A stretch of DNA of 64,000 nt from Zhengitettix transpicula (taxonomy: Eukaryota > Arthropoda > Insecta > Orthoptera > Tetrigidae). How positions within the stretch are numbered: position 1 is the first letter of the stretch; the number at the start of each line of letters is the position of its first letter. A program made the translations under genes and the position numbers. The notes beneath the pieces are model-generated. The model was not told where the DNA came from and did no database searches. It was given only the letters and a program-made list of their open reading frames with translations. Of this stretch, positions 1-12,600 are shown one piece after another. Location: assembly GCA_037074705.1 (NCBI GenBank), contig CM073590.1:166220746-166284745 (forward strand), written 5' to 3'.

Positions 1-908
1 CTTTTATTATAGATAGATGGCTGTAATACTATAAGCAATATTATTGGGTTAATAATTACACAACACAGTCAATTTAGAAATCAGGCTGTGATGGTTAATT
101 ATTACTAATCCTGGTCCCATTAACTTTAATGCGATATTATTGAGTTGTACAAGCTTAATATATATATTAAGAAAATGCATCACAAACAAAACTTTGATTT
201 TAATTGCATTTTAACTTGAATGTATTAATGGTAGGTTTTCCATTTATATTTAGGTTTGAGAATGTATGATATGTAACAAATATCCCATTCCCTGACTGTC
301 CATAACTTTTAAAACTTGAAAGAAATGAAAATTATTTCAGCCAGTTTTTACTTTGTACATTTTATTTTGTTGTAGGTGTATCTCTTTAAAAATTATATTA
401 GTATATAAGCCTGGAAAAAGAACCACCAAATGAGAAATAAGCCAAACTGCCATTTTAATGATAATTCTAACAGATTAATAATGCTGTTAATGAATTTTTT
501 GTTTCAACCAAACTCCTTAAGGTTCAACTGGATTTCTATCAGAAAATCAATTCTTTTAGTAAGCCATACTCTCATAAATTAACATGTTTGCTCTAAATGC
601 ATAATCAAATTTCACAACTTTTAGTGCATATAGATACTGCGTCTGAGGACTATATTATACAAAACTTAAATTTCCAATTAAGATACAGCCATTTTTAAAA
701 TAAAACTTACAATCAATGAATTCAAATGTAAATATATTATGAATATATTGAAAATTTTAGTAATTTATAACCATATTTGAAGAAAACAATCATTTAGCAG
801 AACATGTCTACAGATTTTACTACAAATTCAAATTTCCTTTATTTTATAATTTTAAGATACAATTTCATATTACATTTTTAGAATATATGTATAAAAACAA
901 TGTTAACT
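1..908. other. AT-rich DNA 3' of the Kelch gene
   Basis: No coding signal was seen. On the minus strand an AATAAA hexamer (plus-strand TTTATT, 838-843) lies about 70 bases after the tentative stop codon at 909-911 and could be the poly-A signal of the Kelch gene. Otherwise the stretch is simple AT-rich sequence. Confidence 0.4.
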
Positions 909-938
909 TCATGAAGAATCACGTTTTATTTGTAGTTC
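909..938 (-). CDS. Tentative last exon of the Kelch gene (10 codons)
   Basis: On the minus strand an eight-T run and ACAAG acceptor at 939-940 are followed, in the phase required by exon 11, by nine codons (ELQIKRDSS) and TGA. KLHL proteins often end a few basic or polar residues after the last blade. The acceptor is weak (AAG, not CAG) and the exon is tiny, so it may be chance; the real last exon may be outside the window. Confidence 0.3.
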   Translation of the reverse strand, partial: ELQIKRDSS

Positions 939-1177
939 CTTGTTATGAGGTAAAAAAAATGTATAAACTTTTTGTCATTTGCATTAAAACTGCATAAATA
1001 TTAGAATAGTCTTTAAAATTAGGCCTTTTGATACATTGAGCAGCAAATAAATATTTGGCACATAATTTAATAGAAATAATTAATTCAAGTAATATTATTA
1101 CAATACAAGTTTGACTGCTGCACACATTTGACACAGGAGCCATGTCATAAATTATCCATTGCATTATAACAAGTTAC

Positions 1178-1338
1178 CTGAAGAGGTACACAGCTCAACC
1201 AGGATCTAGATGTTGGCATATCTCCAGTCACTTGCCACGTATCTGTGTCAGCCGAATACAGCTCAATGGTATCATGGTAGCGATCCCAGCCTTCCTCTCC
1301 TCCCAAGACAAATATGTGGCGATCAATAACTGCAACAC
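1178..1338 (-). CDS. Kelch gene coding exon 11 (Kelch repeat 6)
   Basis: Acceptor ATTTAG, donor CTTCAG|GTAACT. Sixth blade: [29 protein letters not shown], ending SWLSCVPLQ. The donor implies at least one more exon. The propeller is already complete, so only a few C-terminal residues are missing. Confidence 0.9.
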
Positions 1339-4300
1339 CTAAATGTTTCATGGAATGAAACTGTTTAAATAGTTAAAAAGCACACACATTGCTAGTTATT
1401 TAGCATTAGAAATTAGAAACGAATAACAAAGATAGGCAATATAAGGTAATATAAGTACCACACGTTTCTCAAAAGTTTTGTCAACTGACAAGTGCAGTTG
1501 TGTTGCTCTAGGCTCTTCTTAGCACCTGACAAAAGGGACAAGGATCCCAGAAACGTTGTGTGGTATTTATATTACCTTTTTGTCTGAATTGGCTATCTTT
1601 GTTATTCATTATTTTCAATCTGACATAAATATTTTAATTTTAGAAATTATAAACATTGAAGAGTCAAATGTGTGTGTTCATTTCTTTATCAAATACTGGC
1701 TTCATAATTTTTTTAAACAGGACTCTTAGTGTTTTGAAACTTGTTTTACAGTAAATAAAATGCAATGAATTTATGTTCTGTATAAGTCAGCCTTGCTGAC
1801 ATGCAACAGTCAATATTTAGGAAATGTTGGGAGGCATGAGATCAAAGGATTTAGTCCCCTTTGAATGGAAAACAAATATGGTACATTTATTAGTCTATGT
1901 TATGTAAATGAATGAATATTTAATTTATTGTGTTCAAATTTCAATTGATAAAAAATTAGGTGTAAAAATTGTAAACATTTAAAATGTATTTTAATTATAA
2001 TAAAAATTTAAAATTTAGAACCACTGGAGTAAATTTAAAAAGTGGTCATATTTTGTCTATATCTTAATTCTATGATTTATGATAAACAATTTAGCCTCTG
2101 CTAGCCCCTTACTTTGTTTACTTTACCATAATTTTTAATCTATCCTCCAAAATATGATTTACTGACATTTAACATTTTTGTGTTTTTAATTAAAGAAGTA
2201 TATTTTATCAAATATTTCAAATTTTGTAAATACAAATTTATTAATAACTATTATTTCACATCTTATTTCATTAAGTGGACTAAAGGAAAACTGCAGAAGG
2301 GTTAGCATAACAATAAGGGGTCATAGCCATTGTAGAGTTTTATAGTATGTTTGTACATTAATTGCCATGATGTTGGATTTAACATGAAGCATTTCAGATA
2401 TAATTCTGCAACGGTAATTGGTATCAATGTCTAAAATTGTAGCATTTTGCCAATCAAATTCATGTTTCAAATTGATGATATATTTGGAGACTACAGTCTT
2501 ATATTAGACGTTATATCTTGATACATGTTTTAAATGAACGTGTTGTTGCCCTATATAGCAAGAGATTTTGTAAACTACACAATGTTTGCTATAGGTGTCA
2601 AGTAGGTACTTGTTGTTTTGAAATCAAGAAGGAAAAAGTGTTAGTAGATCTGTAACTGATGGATATTTGATATTCTTAAAAAATTTGGACAAACTTATGA
2701 TGTATGAAATTTTTAATGAGGGAGTATGATAAAAAATTTGGGTTAACGTGATTGGGGTGAGTGGCAGTAGGATATTTGGTTTTGTTCAATCTAATGTTGG
2801 TGTGTTTATTAATAAAATTTAAACAATCCTAATTAGAAATTAAAATGTTATATACAATATTTATGTCGTGTTGACGGAACTTAGAGTTAGAAAGTAATAG
2901 TTCTGTCTAAAAGGTTATATACCATAGGTCTCGTTTGGTTAAGAGGATGATAGGAAAGAAAATTGAGAACATGTCCTGAGTATGTAGGATTTATGAACCA
3001 ATTGGTGAGAATTGAAGTGTTGTGAATGGATAATGTGACAACACGGAAATTTAAAAAACAGTTCAATTCAAGTTCATGGGTGAATTGTAAATTGGGGTGA
3101 TAATTATTGAAAGTTTTGATTATAAGGTTTTGAGAAGAGTGAAACATCATATACACAGAGGTTTGACAGGAAATAAAGACAAGAATTCTCTAAATCTCTC
3201 ATGACGATCTCAGCAAAGAAAGGTCCTTACCATGGCAGAACCTTCGATTTGATGATTGTGAATTTGATTAAGTGGAGTTGAGGATTAGATTTAAAATGCA
3301 TAAAATTTCATCAAGTGAAATTTCAGTAAAATGACAGAAAATGAGCTGTCTGGTTTTGAAACTGTTAACGACTAAGTCATTGGGAATAGAGTTGAACAAG
3401 AAATGACATAAAGAGAAATTAAAGAGTGGTCATGAGGGACAATAAGGTATTTTATTTTATCAATAAATTGATAAGAATTTTTTTACAGATTAGTAGTTTT
3501 CTTCATTGAGGGCTTTAGAAAACATGTTACAGATGTAGGAATAAATGTTATGTAATGGGCTGCTAGTGGAAGCAATAATTCTGCAAGATAAGTCAGGTTT
3601 GTGAATAATTAGAATAGCATAAGCTCTGGCAATGTTAGCTAAGGTGGTTAATAAGGAATAAAATGTGGAAGGTTCAATAAATTAATTTATTTCCACCTCT
3701 TAAGAATAGCTTTTAATTTATCAATAATTGTGTTGATGCATGTGGATTTGCAAATTTTGTAAGAATTAGTATCAGAAAGAAATTGGTTAACTGTGTTAGT
3801 GTATTCATTACAGTCTAGAGCTACAGTGACAGAATCTTTATCAGCATGTGTAAAAATAATGTTGGGACGATACTTAAACAATTGTTTGGTTGTATGAAGG
3901 TCTTTAATCAGATTGCTGTGAAAAAGTGGAAGCTGTTTTATGGTATGTTTCTCTGAATTTTCAAGTAAAGTTTGAGTGATACAATTCCTGATATTATTGG
4001 GCAATATAGATATGTTGGATTCAATATGTTTTATGATAGCAATGGATTGAGATTTGTTAATGGATGTGGTGGATAAACTGAATTTATTTCCAAGAGAACA
4101 CAATTCATGTATTCTGCAAAGAATATGTAAGAACAGATACTCAACTAAATTAATTGTAGGAGGCATGTGAACTAAAAAGTGTGAGACTTGAAACCTAAAT
4201 GCTGAACAATGACAAGACAATCTTCATATGATGGAAAAAAACAAACTATATGTTGCATAAACTAGTTTTAAATACTTTTAAAAATGTCAGTTGTTACTAA

Positions 4301-7300
4301 CCTGGTCTGTACCTTCGTTCAATCATAGAGGCTTTAAATTCCCAAACATTTCTTTGAACATCATAGCGCTCTACTTTATTTGTATTCTCAGTAGAAGCAT
4401 GCCAGCCACCTAAGAATTCAAATTATGGAATTTTATTGAAATATAGCTGCATGTAATTAGATTAAAAAATTTTTAAATACACTGAAGCGATTCAAAATAA
4501 TTTAAATAAGAACCAAGTTTTTATTTCATAACTAATGTCTGGTAGCAGTGGCATTAATAGATAAAGATGACAATGAAGAAATGAACAAAAAGAAACAAAG
4601 TGAGTTAAATTTAGAGGTATTGTTGATTTAAAGATGAAAGCTATACACGAAAGAATGTATTAGAACATTTAAATCAGTTTTTTATACTAATATAATAAAT
4701 AAAATTTTATGTATGCCTTTTTATGAATTTCAGAATAATTGTAGAATAGTGTAGGCCAGATTTCAATTTAAAAACCTTATTTATACTAGCTAGTCACAAA
4801 GCTATACAGAATAAGATTTTACAGGACACACAATGGAAGTCAGTGGGTTTAACGAGTCACAGTAACACAATAAGTGTTAATCTCAGATAGTTTCTAAGAT
4901 GTGCAAGTAATGAGATTACATATTCAGCCCAATTCTGAAATTTACAAAATAGGTGCGACACTAAAACATCAGAAAAAATGAATCTTTCCTAAACAACCTT
5001 ACTATACAACATTATTCTCTTAGGTTTTTGAGGAAAATTAAAGTTGAATAGCTCCTCATAGATCTGTGTTATAAAAATTCTAGAACCTATTTTATCATAT
5101 ATCAACAACTAATATTTCATATCTACACTGTTATTAATGTAATAAAAATGCTCTTCATGAACTTAAAGTTATAATGAGATTTTAGCCAACACAAAGAAAT
5201 ACTTTAATGATATCTTGAAGTAATAAATTCTAACTAAAATAATGTCAGCCCTAAGAGATTTCCATATCAAAGATTTAGTCTTGAAATTACTTGACATCTG
5301 CTTAATCCAGTAAGAATGATATGAGGAGAAAACAAATTTGATCTTAAAAAAGTTATTAATTACAAATTTCTCACCAACTACATATATGTGACCATCAAGA
5401 ACACAGGCTGCAGAACCACTTCTAGGTATTAGCATTGGAGCTAATTCAGTCCATGTATTACTTTTAGGATCATATCTTTGAACTAATTCTATACCATCAC
5501 CATCTTCTAGCACAGCACCACCTAGTTAAGGAATAAACGAACACATTAAAAGCATGAGTCCCCTTTTAACTGTAAATAAATTTGATCAATGAAAGAATAT
5601 ATTTCAACACAAAATCAGGATTCTATTGAATAGAGAAAAAATGAACAAAGACATTTTCTTGAATTAAACTGTGACTGTTTGTTAATCTAATATAAATAGT
5701 TTAACAATACTGTTTTTTTGCTGTTTATGAACAAAATGTAATATGTAGTGGTATTTAAAATTGCAGAATAAGTTTATATTCAACAACCATAACAACAAGT
5801 TGCTGATAAGAAAAAGCTATAGAATGTTCAATTAACTTTTCCTCCAAAAGTTAAAATAAATTATACTTTAGGTTGTGCAGTTGTAAAATTTATCAAAGAG
5901 CATCACAAAATATCAACATAAAAAAATCAATGTTTTGTTCAATGGTCAAAATATAAAAAAGCATGATCAATATCCAAGATTTTCCCGGCGTGTATTCTGG
6001 ATAACAGTTCTTGAGTTTCCACCCAGGTTAAAGCCACGACTTGAGAAAGATGGCAGAGTACGATTTAGAAACATCGTGGCTAACGCAAGTGGAAACCTAA
6101 GAACGGTTTGTCCATGATTAATATAATTTGTAATTATTACTTTGAAATATTCAAGTAAACATAAAGCAGTTCCTTCTTCAAATGTGTCTATTCATACAAA
6201 ATCATATTGAAAACAGATTGCATTTTTAATGAAAATTTGGCCATTTCTACAAAAGATATGAATGCTTTTAGTACAATATTCTTTTATTGCTCATGTAAAA
6301 TAAATTATAATTGGGAACACACCTCTACTTCTGATTCTACTTGATCTGGGTGTTTTTCAATTTTATGAATCATAGATTTCAGAAAAGCATGTGTGAACTA
6401 GTAATTCTGCATATTTTTTCGTAGAATTTGGTCCAAAAAGTGGAAATAGGCACGTGACCATAGAACGTCTTCTTAATGGTGTGATGTAGGAGCACAGGTT
6501 CATGTGCCATACTTTTGCTAGACCATGGTGTAGTGAATGAGAAGCATAAGGAATCCGGGTGTTTTTGTGGAGTCACAAATAAGTTTATTTAGTTGCTTCT
6601 TTCTGTGAAATCGCAATTGTATATAGAGAGAAAGGAATAGCGACTCTGCACAAACACATCGCACTCAACATCAAACTGTTTGTTCATGTGCCAAAAGATC
6701 CTTTAAGAAGAAAAACGTGATTTCAGGCACGCAGTAGAAGCATAAATGATATTTCACCAAATTCCACAGTGTATTGCAGCGTAGATTATTTTAATTATGA
6801 TTTATATTAAATTTAAGATAATATATTCCCCTTACCATTTTTTGGAGCATAAGAAGTATAAATGTCAATTAAGTAGCATGTGTATTTCTTTATAAACTGT
6901 ATATTCACTTCATTGCATCTTGAGATTATTGTGTTTATACTGAAATACTATTCTTTCTTACTGTTTAATCTGAATTGTAAACTTTGAAATGTTTATATTT
7001 TTTCATCTGGAAGAGACATGGAAAACTGGATGTAATTTAAATAGTATTTATGAAGGATAATGTAGAGGCCCATATTTTTTCATGGCAGCATGATGGAAAG
7101 AGGACAGCTGCTCCTAAACAAAGAGCAGACAATAAAAGGTTAAGGCAACAACTTGTTGGTGAAGCCCTTTCACAGAGCTCTTCAGTGTATGCCCTGAACA
7201 CAATGTTGCAATATTCCAGAGGTTACAGAAGATTCTGCAGAAGAAACAGTGTGTACTACAAGTGACTCCTAACTTTAGAAGCAAAAGTATACAAACAAAG

Positions 7301-9623
7301 GATGATGTTGCTACTTCACCTCAGAAAACTGTTTTGTGGGATGATGTGTTATCTTAAATGAAAGAATTGAAAAATTATTTTCAATACTTAAGGGAAACAG
7401 ATACCACTTCCAGTTCTTCCTGAAGCACTGATTCTGAACCAGAGAGTGATGAGGATCTTAAAACAGAAATACCGATTCTTAAAAGAAATCAGTCAGTGAA
7501 GGAGAAAATAGAAACAATAATATTAAGAAAAACAAAACTTTATCTTCGAGTCCCTAATGATTGTGGTTTTATTTTTAATTTATTACAAATTCAGTTGATG
7601 TTGCCAAAACATCATAAACTTTTAACATTTAGAAACATTAGATTAGGTGAACATTTTTCCACATTATGTGATGAATTTAGAATATCAGCTGGTACAGAAG
7701 CTGCAATTCATTAAAAAAAATTGTTCCCAAACTTGCCAGACTTTTAAAATATGTAGTCAAATGGCCAGAAAAATAAAAAAGCGAACCTCACTCTAACATG
7801 TGCTGTGACGTCACGCCACCAGGACTGAAATCAGAGGCGTTTTGGAGCAGTTTCAAAAACTTATTTAAGAAAGGTTGTTATTCTTTATTTTAAGGTCACA
7901 ATAAGTACTACAATGCAGTTTTTTAACTAATTAACATCCATGGAATCAATAGAAATAATAAAATTTAAAGGGTTCAGTTCCCCATTACACAAGTACATAA
8001 TTTGATTTAATGTACAAGCTTAACAATATAAATGTTAAAGAGTTTAATGTGCTATATAATTTTACCTGTCACATAAAGCATTCCATCATGTGCCACCACA
8101 GCAGGACTAGTTACAGCTATTCTCATAGGGGGTATCATATGCCAAGAATTAGTCTCAGGATTATACCGTTCCACAGAGTCAAGTCTGAATGATCCTTCCC
8201 ACCCTCCAACAGCATATACGTAGCCATCTAACATTGCAAGACCTGCAAAAATCAGATATACTAGTGAAAAAATATAATGATGCTCACTAGACAATGGAAT
8301 AATTGTAAATTATAGAGGTAAAATTACTTTATTGTTTTCTAAATGTTTTATTTTGCAAGTTAATTTCCACAAAATTATAATTTTTAACTAGATGAAAAGC
8401 TTATTTATAGTCTTATGATATAAATTGTAATAATCTACCGGGGACTTTTTTAATTTGCCCCACGTTGTGGTGCCAAAATGTAATAATCATACGGGTACAT
8501 AATAATTTGCCCCATGTTGTGGTAGCCAAAATGTAATAATTAATATGATGGGCTTTTAAATGAAAAATTATAGACGTTAAAACAAACAAAATTTATTTAT
8601 CAAAACTTAGCAATTATACAATTTAATATTATAAAAAACATCTCTTTCTCTCATGGGTCTTTACTGGGTTTGATAAGGGACAGAACATTTAACTAATCAA
8701 AGAACATAACATTTATCTTTAAATTAAAGGAAACATTTATTCGTCTAGACATCGACGAAAATTATTAACGAACTTATTCTACCAGATTGATTCTAAATTT
8801 AAAAGAGTTTATTTTATTAACACAAAAGAAAAGAACGATATCTGACTGTATCTTTTAATTCCGTTTACACATATTAATACCATGAAATTTCAACTTACGA
8901 TTACTCAGGAAAATTTGACTCGTTCATTACACACACACTTTATAGACTGGACGTTTAAACACTGACTCTAACACACACGGTTGGTTTGATGAAAGCTGGT
9001 TCTCCGTTCGTGAAGGACACATCACTTGCTCGTGGTGAAACTACTCGACGCTGGATGCAGTGTCCTGGTCTCCTACCATCGAAGACAGTGGTCAAATTTT
9101 GATATTACAACAGATTAGACTTCTGCATACAAAAATGTTTATCGTTGAATAATTTTGCTATTTCTCTCGCAGGCTGCAAAATTTCTCCATTCTCGGTGCT
9201 CGCAGTACACCTCCACAACTCTCACTCCAACCCCTATCCCGAGATTTACATTCCGCAGCTGCAGTTCCTTATTTAGAAAGTAGCTCGCTACTCTGTCTTG
9301 TCCCAAAGCCAACCATCGAGACAGGTCTAATTTGTCTTTGCACCCTCAATTACTTTGAACTTGTATTTTCACCACCGCACTCACACGTGCGCGGTTCTAA
9401 ATTCTCCAGACCGCCCAAACTGCATCCTCAATCCTAAGTAAACAAGTGAACTGTCCAGGCCATTAATCAGAATCAATGCCTGCCTTAACAGATTTATCTT
9501 GCAACAGGCCACCCGCAGATGTCTTGCTTTGAATTCTCAATACCAATCCTAAGTAAACATTACAAACTGTCCCTTCGCAGTCCAGACCATTTATCAGAGA
9601 CAATGCCTTTCCTCCAAGGCATT

Positions 9624-9668
<45 letters not shown>

Positions 9669-12600
9669 CATTATGGTAAATCAGTATGTAGATTTGGTAC
9701 AGGAGAAGGAGGTTATGTAGTGGAATTAGAGATGAGCACAAGATTGCATGTGTAGGAGAGAAAAAGGCATGGTTTTCAGGAAGTGAGAGAGAAGGGGTTG
9801 AGGTGTGAGGTAGAAGTAAAATGGGTAACAAGGGAGGTATGGGAATGGGAAGGCATGAGTAAACAAAGACAGATCAAAAGGCACAAGGCACAAATGTCTT
9901 TAAGAGTTAGGAGTGGTCATAAAGGAAATATTAATAAAATTAGTAAGGATATGACATAGTCAAAAATAATTGCGATATTGGTATGGATAGGAAAGAGATT
10001 TAAACAACTAGATTACAGCAGTGGTATTATTACCCAATTCAGAGCGAGAAACAAGCATTGGCGCCATTTCTTGCCAAACATTAAGAACAGGATCATATCT
10101 CCATACTGAACTAGATGCACTTCCATCAGGAAATTCTCCTCCAGCTAAATACACCGTATTTTTTCCAGAAGCGACTAAGCCATGTTTGCTGAAAAAATAT
10201 AGCATATTTTGAGATATATTGAGTAATTATAGGATTAGGCCATGACATTTCAATGATATTCTCTGTCACTTGAGAAAGATGACAGAGAACATCATTGAAA
10301 CATCGTTGAATAAGTCTATAATTACCCAGGTAGAGGCACAAGAATTACTTATACAACATATAAATCACAAAAATCTTCGATATTTATTTTGAGCTGGTTT
10401 ATAACTATGAATTTTAATCACTCTTTAATCTCTAAAAGTATGTGTGATTATTCAATGTTTTGGTTTGTTTATATTCAATTTTTAATTATTATATAGGAAA
10501 GAGAGACAGCAAAGTTGACTTACTTGAAATCAACAGTTGGTCCAATTGGGTTAAGGAGTGAAAATATTTCAAATTTTCGAAGGCCTCGGCACCCTTTGTC
10601 AGAAATGGAGGTCTGAACTGAGTGCTGGCCAGGCACGAATTGACAAATTCAAATTAAGGTGCACCAGCCGTTAGACAGCATCAATCGACACCCAACAAAG
10701 CCAACAACTCGTCTCCCTCTCAAGAAAAAGTCACAACAATGGAAAAATAACAGAAAAATACAAACATACACATTAGTGTGGAAGGTAAAAATAAAAGGAA
10801 TGAAAGCTAAAGGCAAATGAATGAGAATGGGGAAATGATTAAACAGATCATTATAATAATTATTATATTATATCAGTGCAAGATTTTAACATAATATAAC
10901 TACTGCAACAATTATTATTATAATAATATTGGAGGACTTTGCCTAGACTGTAATATGTGCTGGAAGGAGATGAAGTTCAGTAGCCGATGAGTCTGGGGTT
11001 AAGGTTTTAAGGAGGGTCAGTGTAAAGCAATTGTTGGGGTTGTGACTTTGGGCATGAGCACCTATTGGATTGGGTAGTTTGACAGTGCAGTGGTGACAAA
11101 CCATTCAGGGAGGGGTCATTTGGTTTGCCTAATGTAGAAAGTAGGACAAAGTTTGAAATTAATTTGGTAGATGACTGGACCAACTATTGATTTCAGGTAA
11201 GCTGACTTTGCTCTCTCTTTCCTATCTAAATGGGTTTTTTAATTTGACTTCGTCACATTTTTCTGTTATATATACACAAAATGATTTAAAAAAATGTAGC
11301 ACAGGCTGAACAGTTACAAGACTAAAGAATATAGTTTCCTACAATGAGGGAAAAAAAAGAGTATAAAGGAGGTGGCAGATTAAAAAAAAAAGTTTAGTAG
11401 TTAAAATTATTACAAAAGCAAGTTGTAAATTTTAGTGTTTTATTACAAGAAATTTACCTGACAGCAAAGGGCAAGCATGCCAATGTGCGCCATTGACGAG
11501 AATTTGGGTCATAGCATTCCACTGACCGAAGTACGACCTTATCATCTTCCCCACCAACAGCAACTATAACCTGAAAAATGAAGTTTTAATAAGCAAATAT
11601 ATTAATAAATTTTTTTAAGTGCAAATGATTTGGAAAAGCCAAAATGTCAAATTACTAAAGATAAACCAGTAAAAATAATGAGAGTAACAAAAATATTTCA
11701 CAACACAATCTTGAAATACATTTTATTATAAACCAATAACAAGCACAGAATTGGTACTGTATAGATTTAATATTTTAGGAAGATTTTGGCATAGCTGGCA
11801 ATGGTATATATTGTAATACTTAATATATGTTATTTATAAAAAATGAAATATTTGCTTTTAAACATATTTACAATTTAATTTACAAAAAGGAAGATTTCAT
11901 TCTTGTTATTTGATAATGTTATTCTTGAACCATCTGGACAATAGAACTTTTGAAGATATCTATATCAATGTTTTTCATATTTTCAAGCTACAAAATCAGA
12001 ATGTTATTCCCTACAACTATTATCCAATGAATAAGAAACAATTATAATAATTTATATAAAATAATTAAAAATACCTGAACAGTTCCTGCACTATTTCGGT
12101 GTTTTGTGCGAGAAGTTTGTAACTCAGCCCGTCGATCAGGAAGAAGATGGAACATTTTAGCTTCATCTACAAGCTGACAACATTCAGGTGACTGTCGTAC
12201 AACTAACTGACTTTCAACACAATCATGAAGAAAATATGGACTTAGTAATGGCAAGCGAACATTCTCTAAAACCTGCAATTAAAATACAAAATATTTATGC
12301 AACAAATAAAGTAATACCAAATGAATCATGTAAAATTCATTCCCCTAATTTATCATCTTGTTTACAGGATGAAATATTTTTCAAAAATATCTCATCTTCA
12401 TTTTGGGATTTACAAAGTTTGCTTACAGATGATGTTAACAATACAAGTAATTGTACAAGACTAATAAATCTTCAATAATATGGGTCTCATAATGAGGCAG
12501 GGGCAATTATTTCTGATATGGATTAAATCCAGCTTAGCTACAACTAAGTAGGAAAAGTAAGCCACTGTGGCTATTATTGGAAGAATTGCTTTATTCACAT

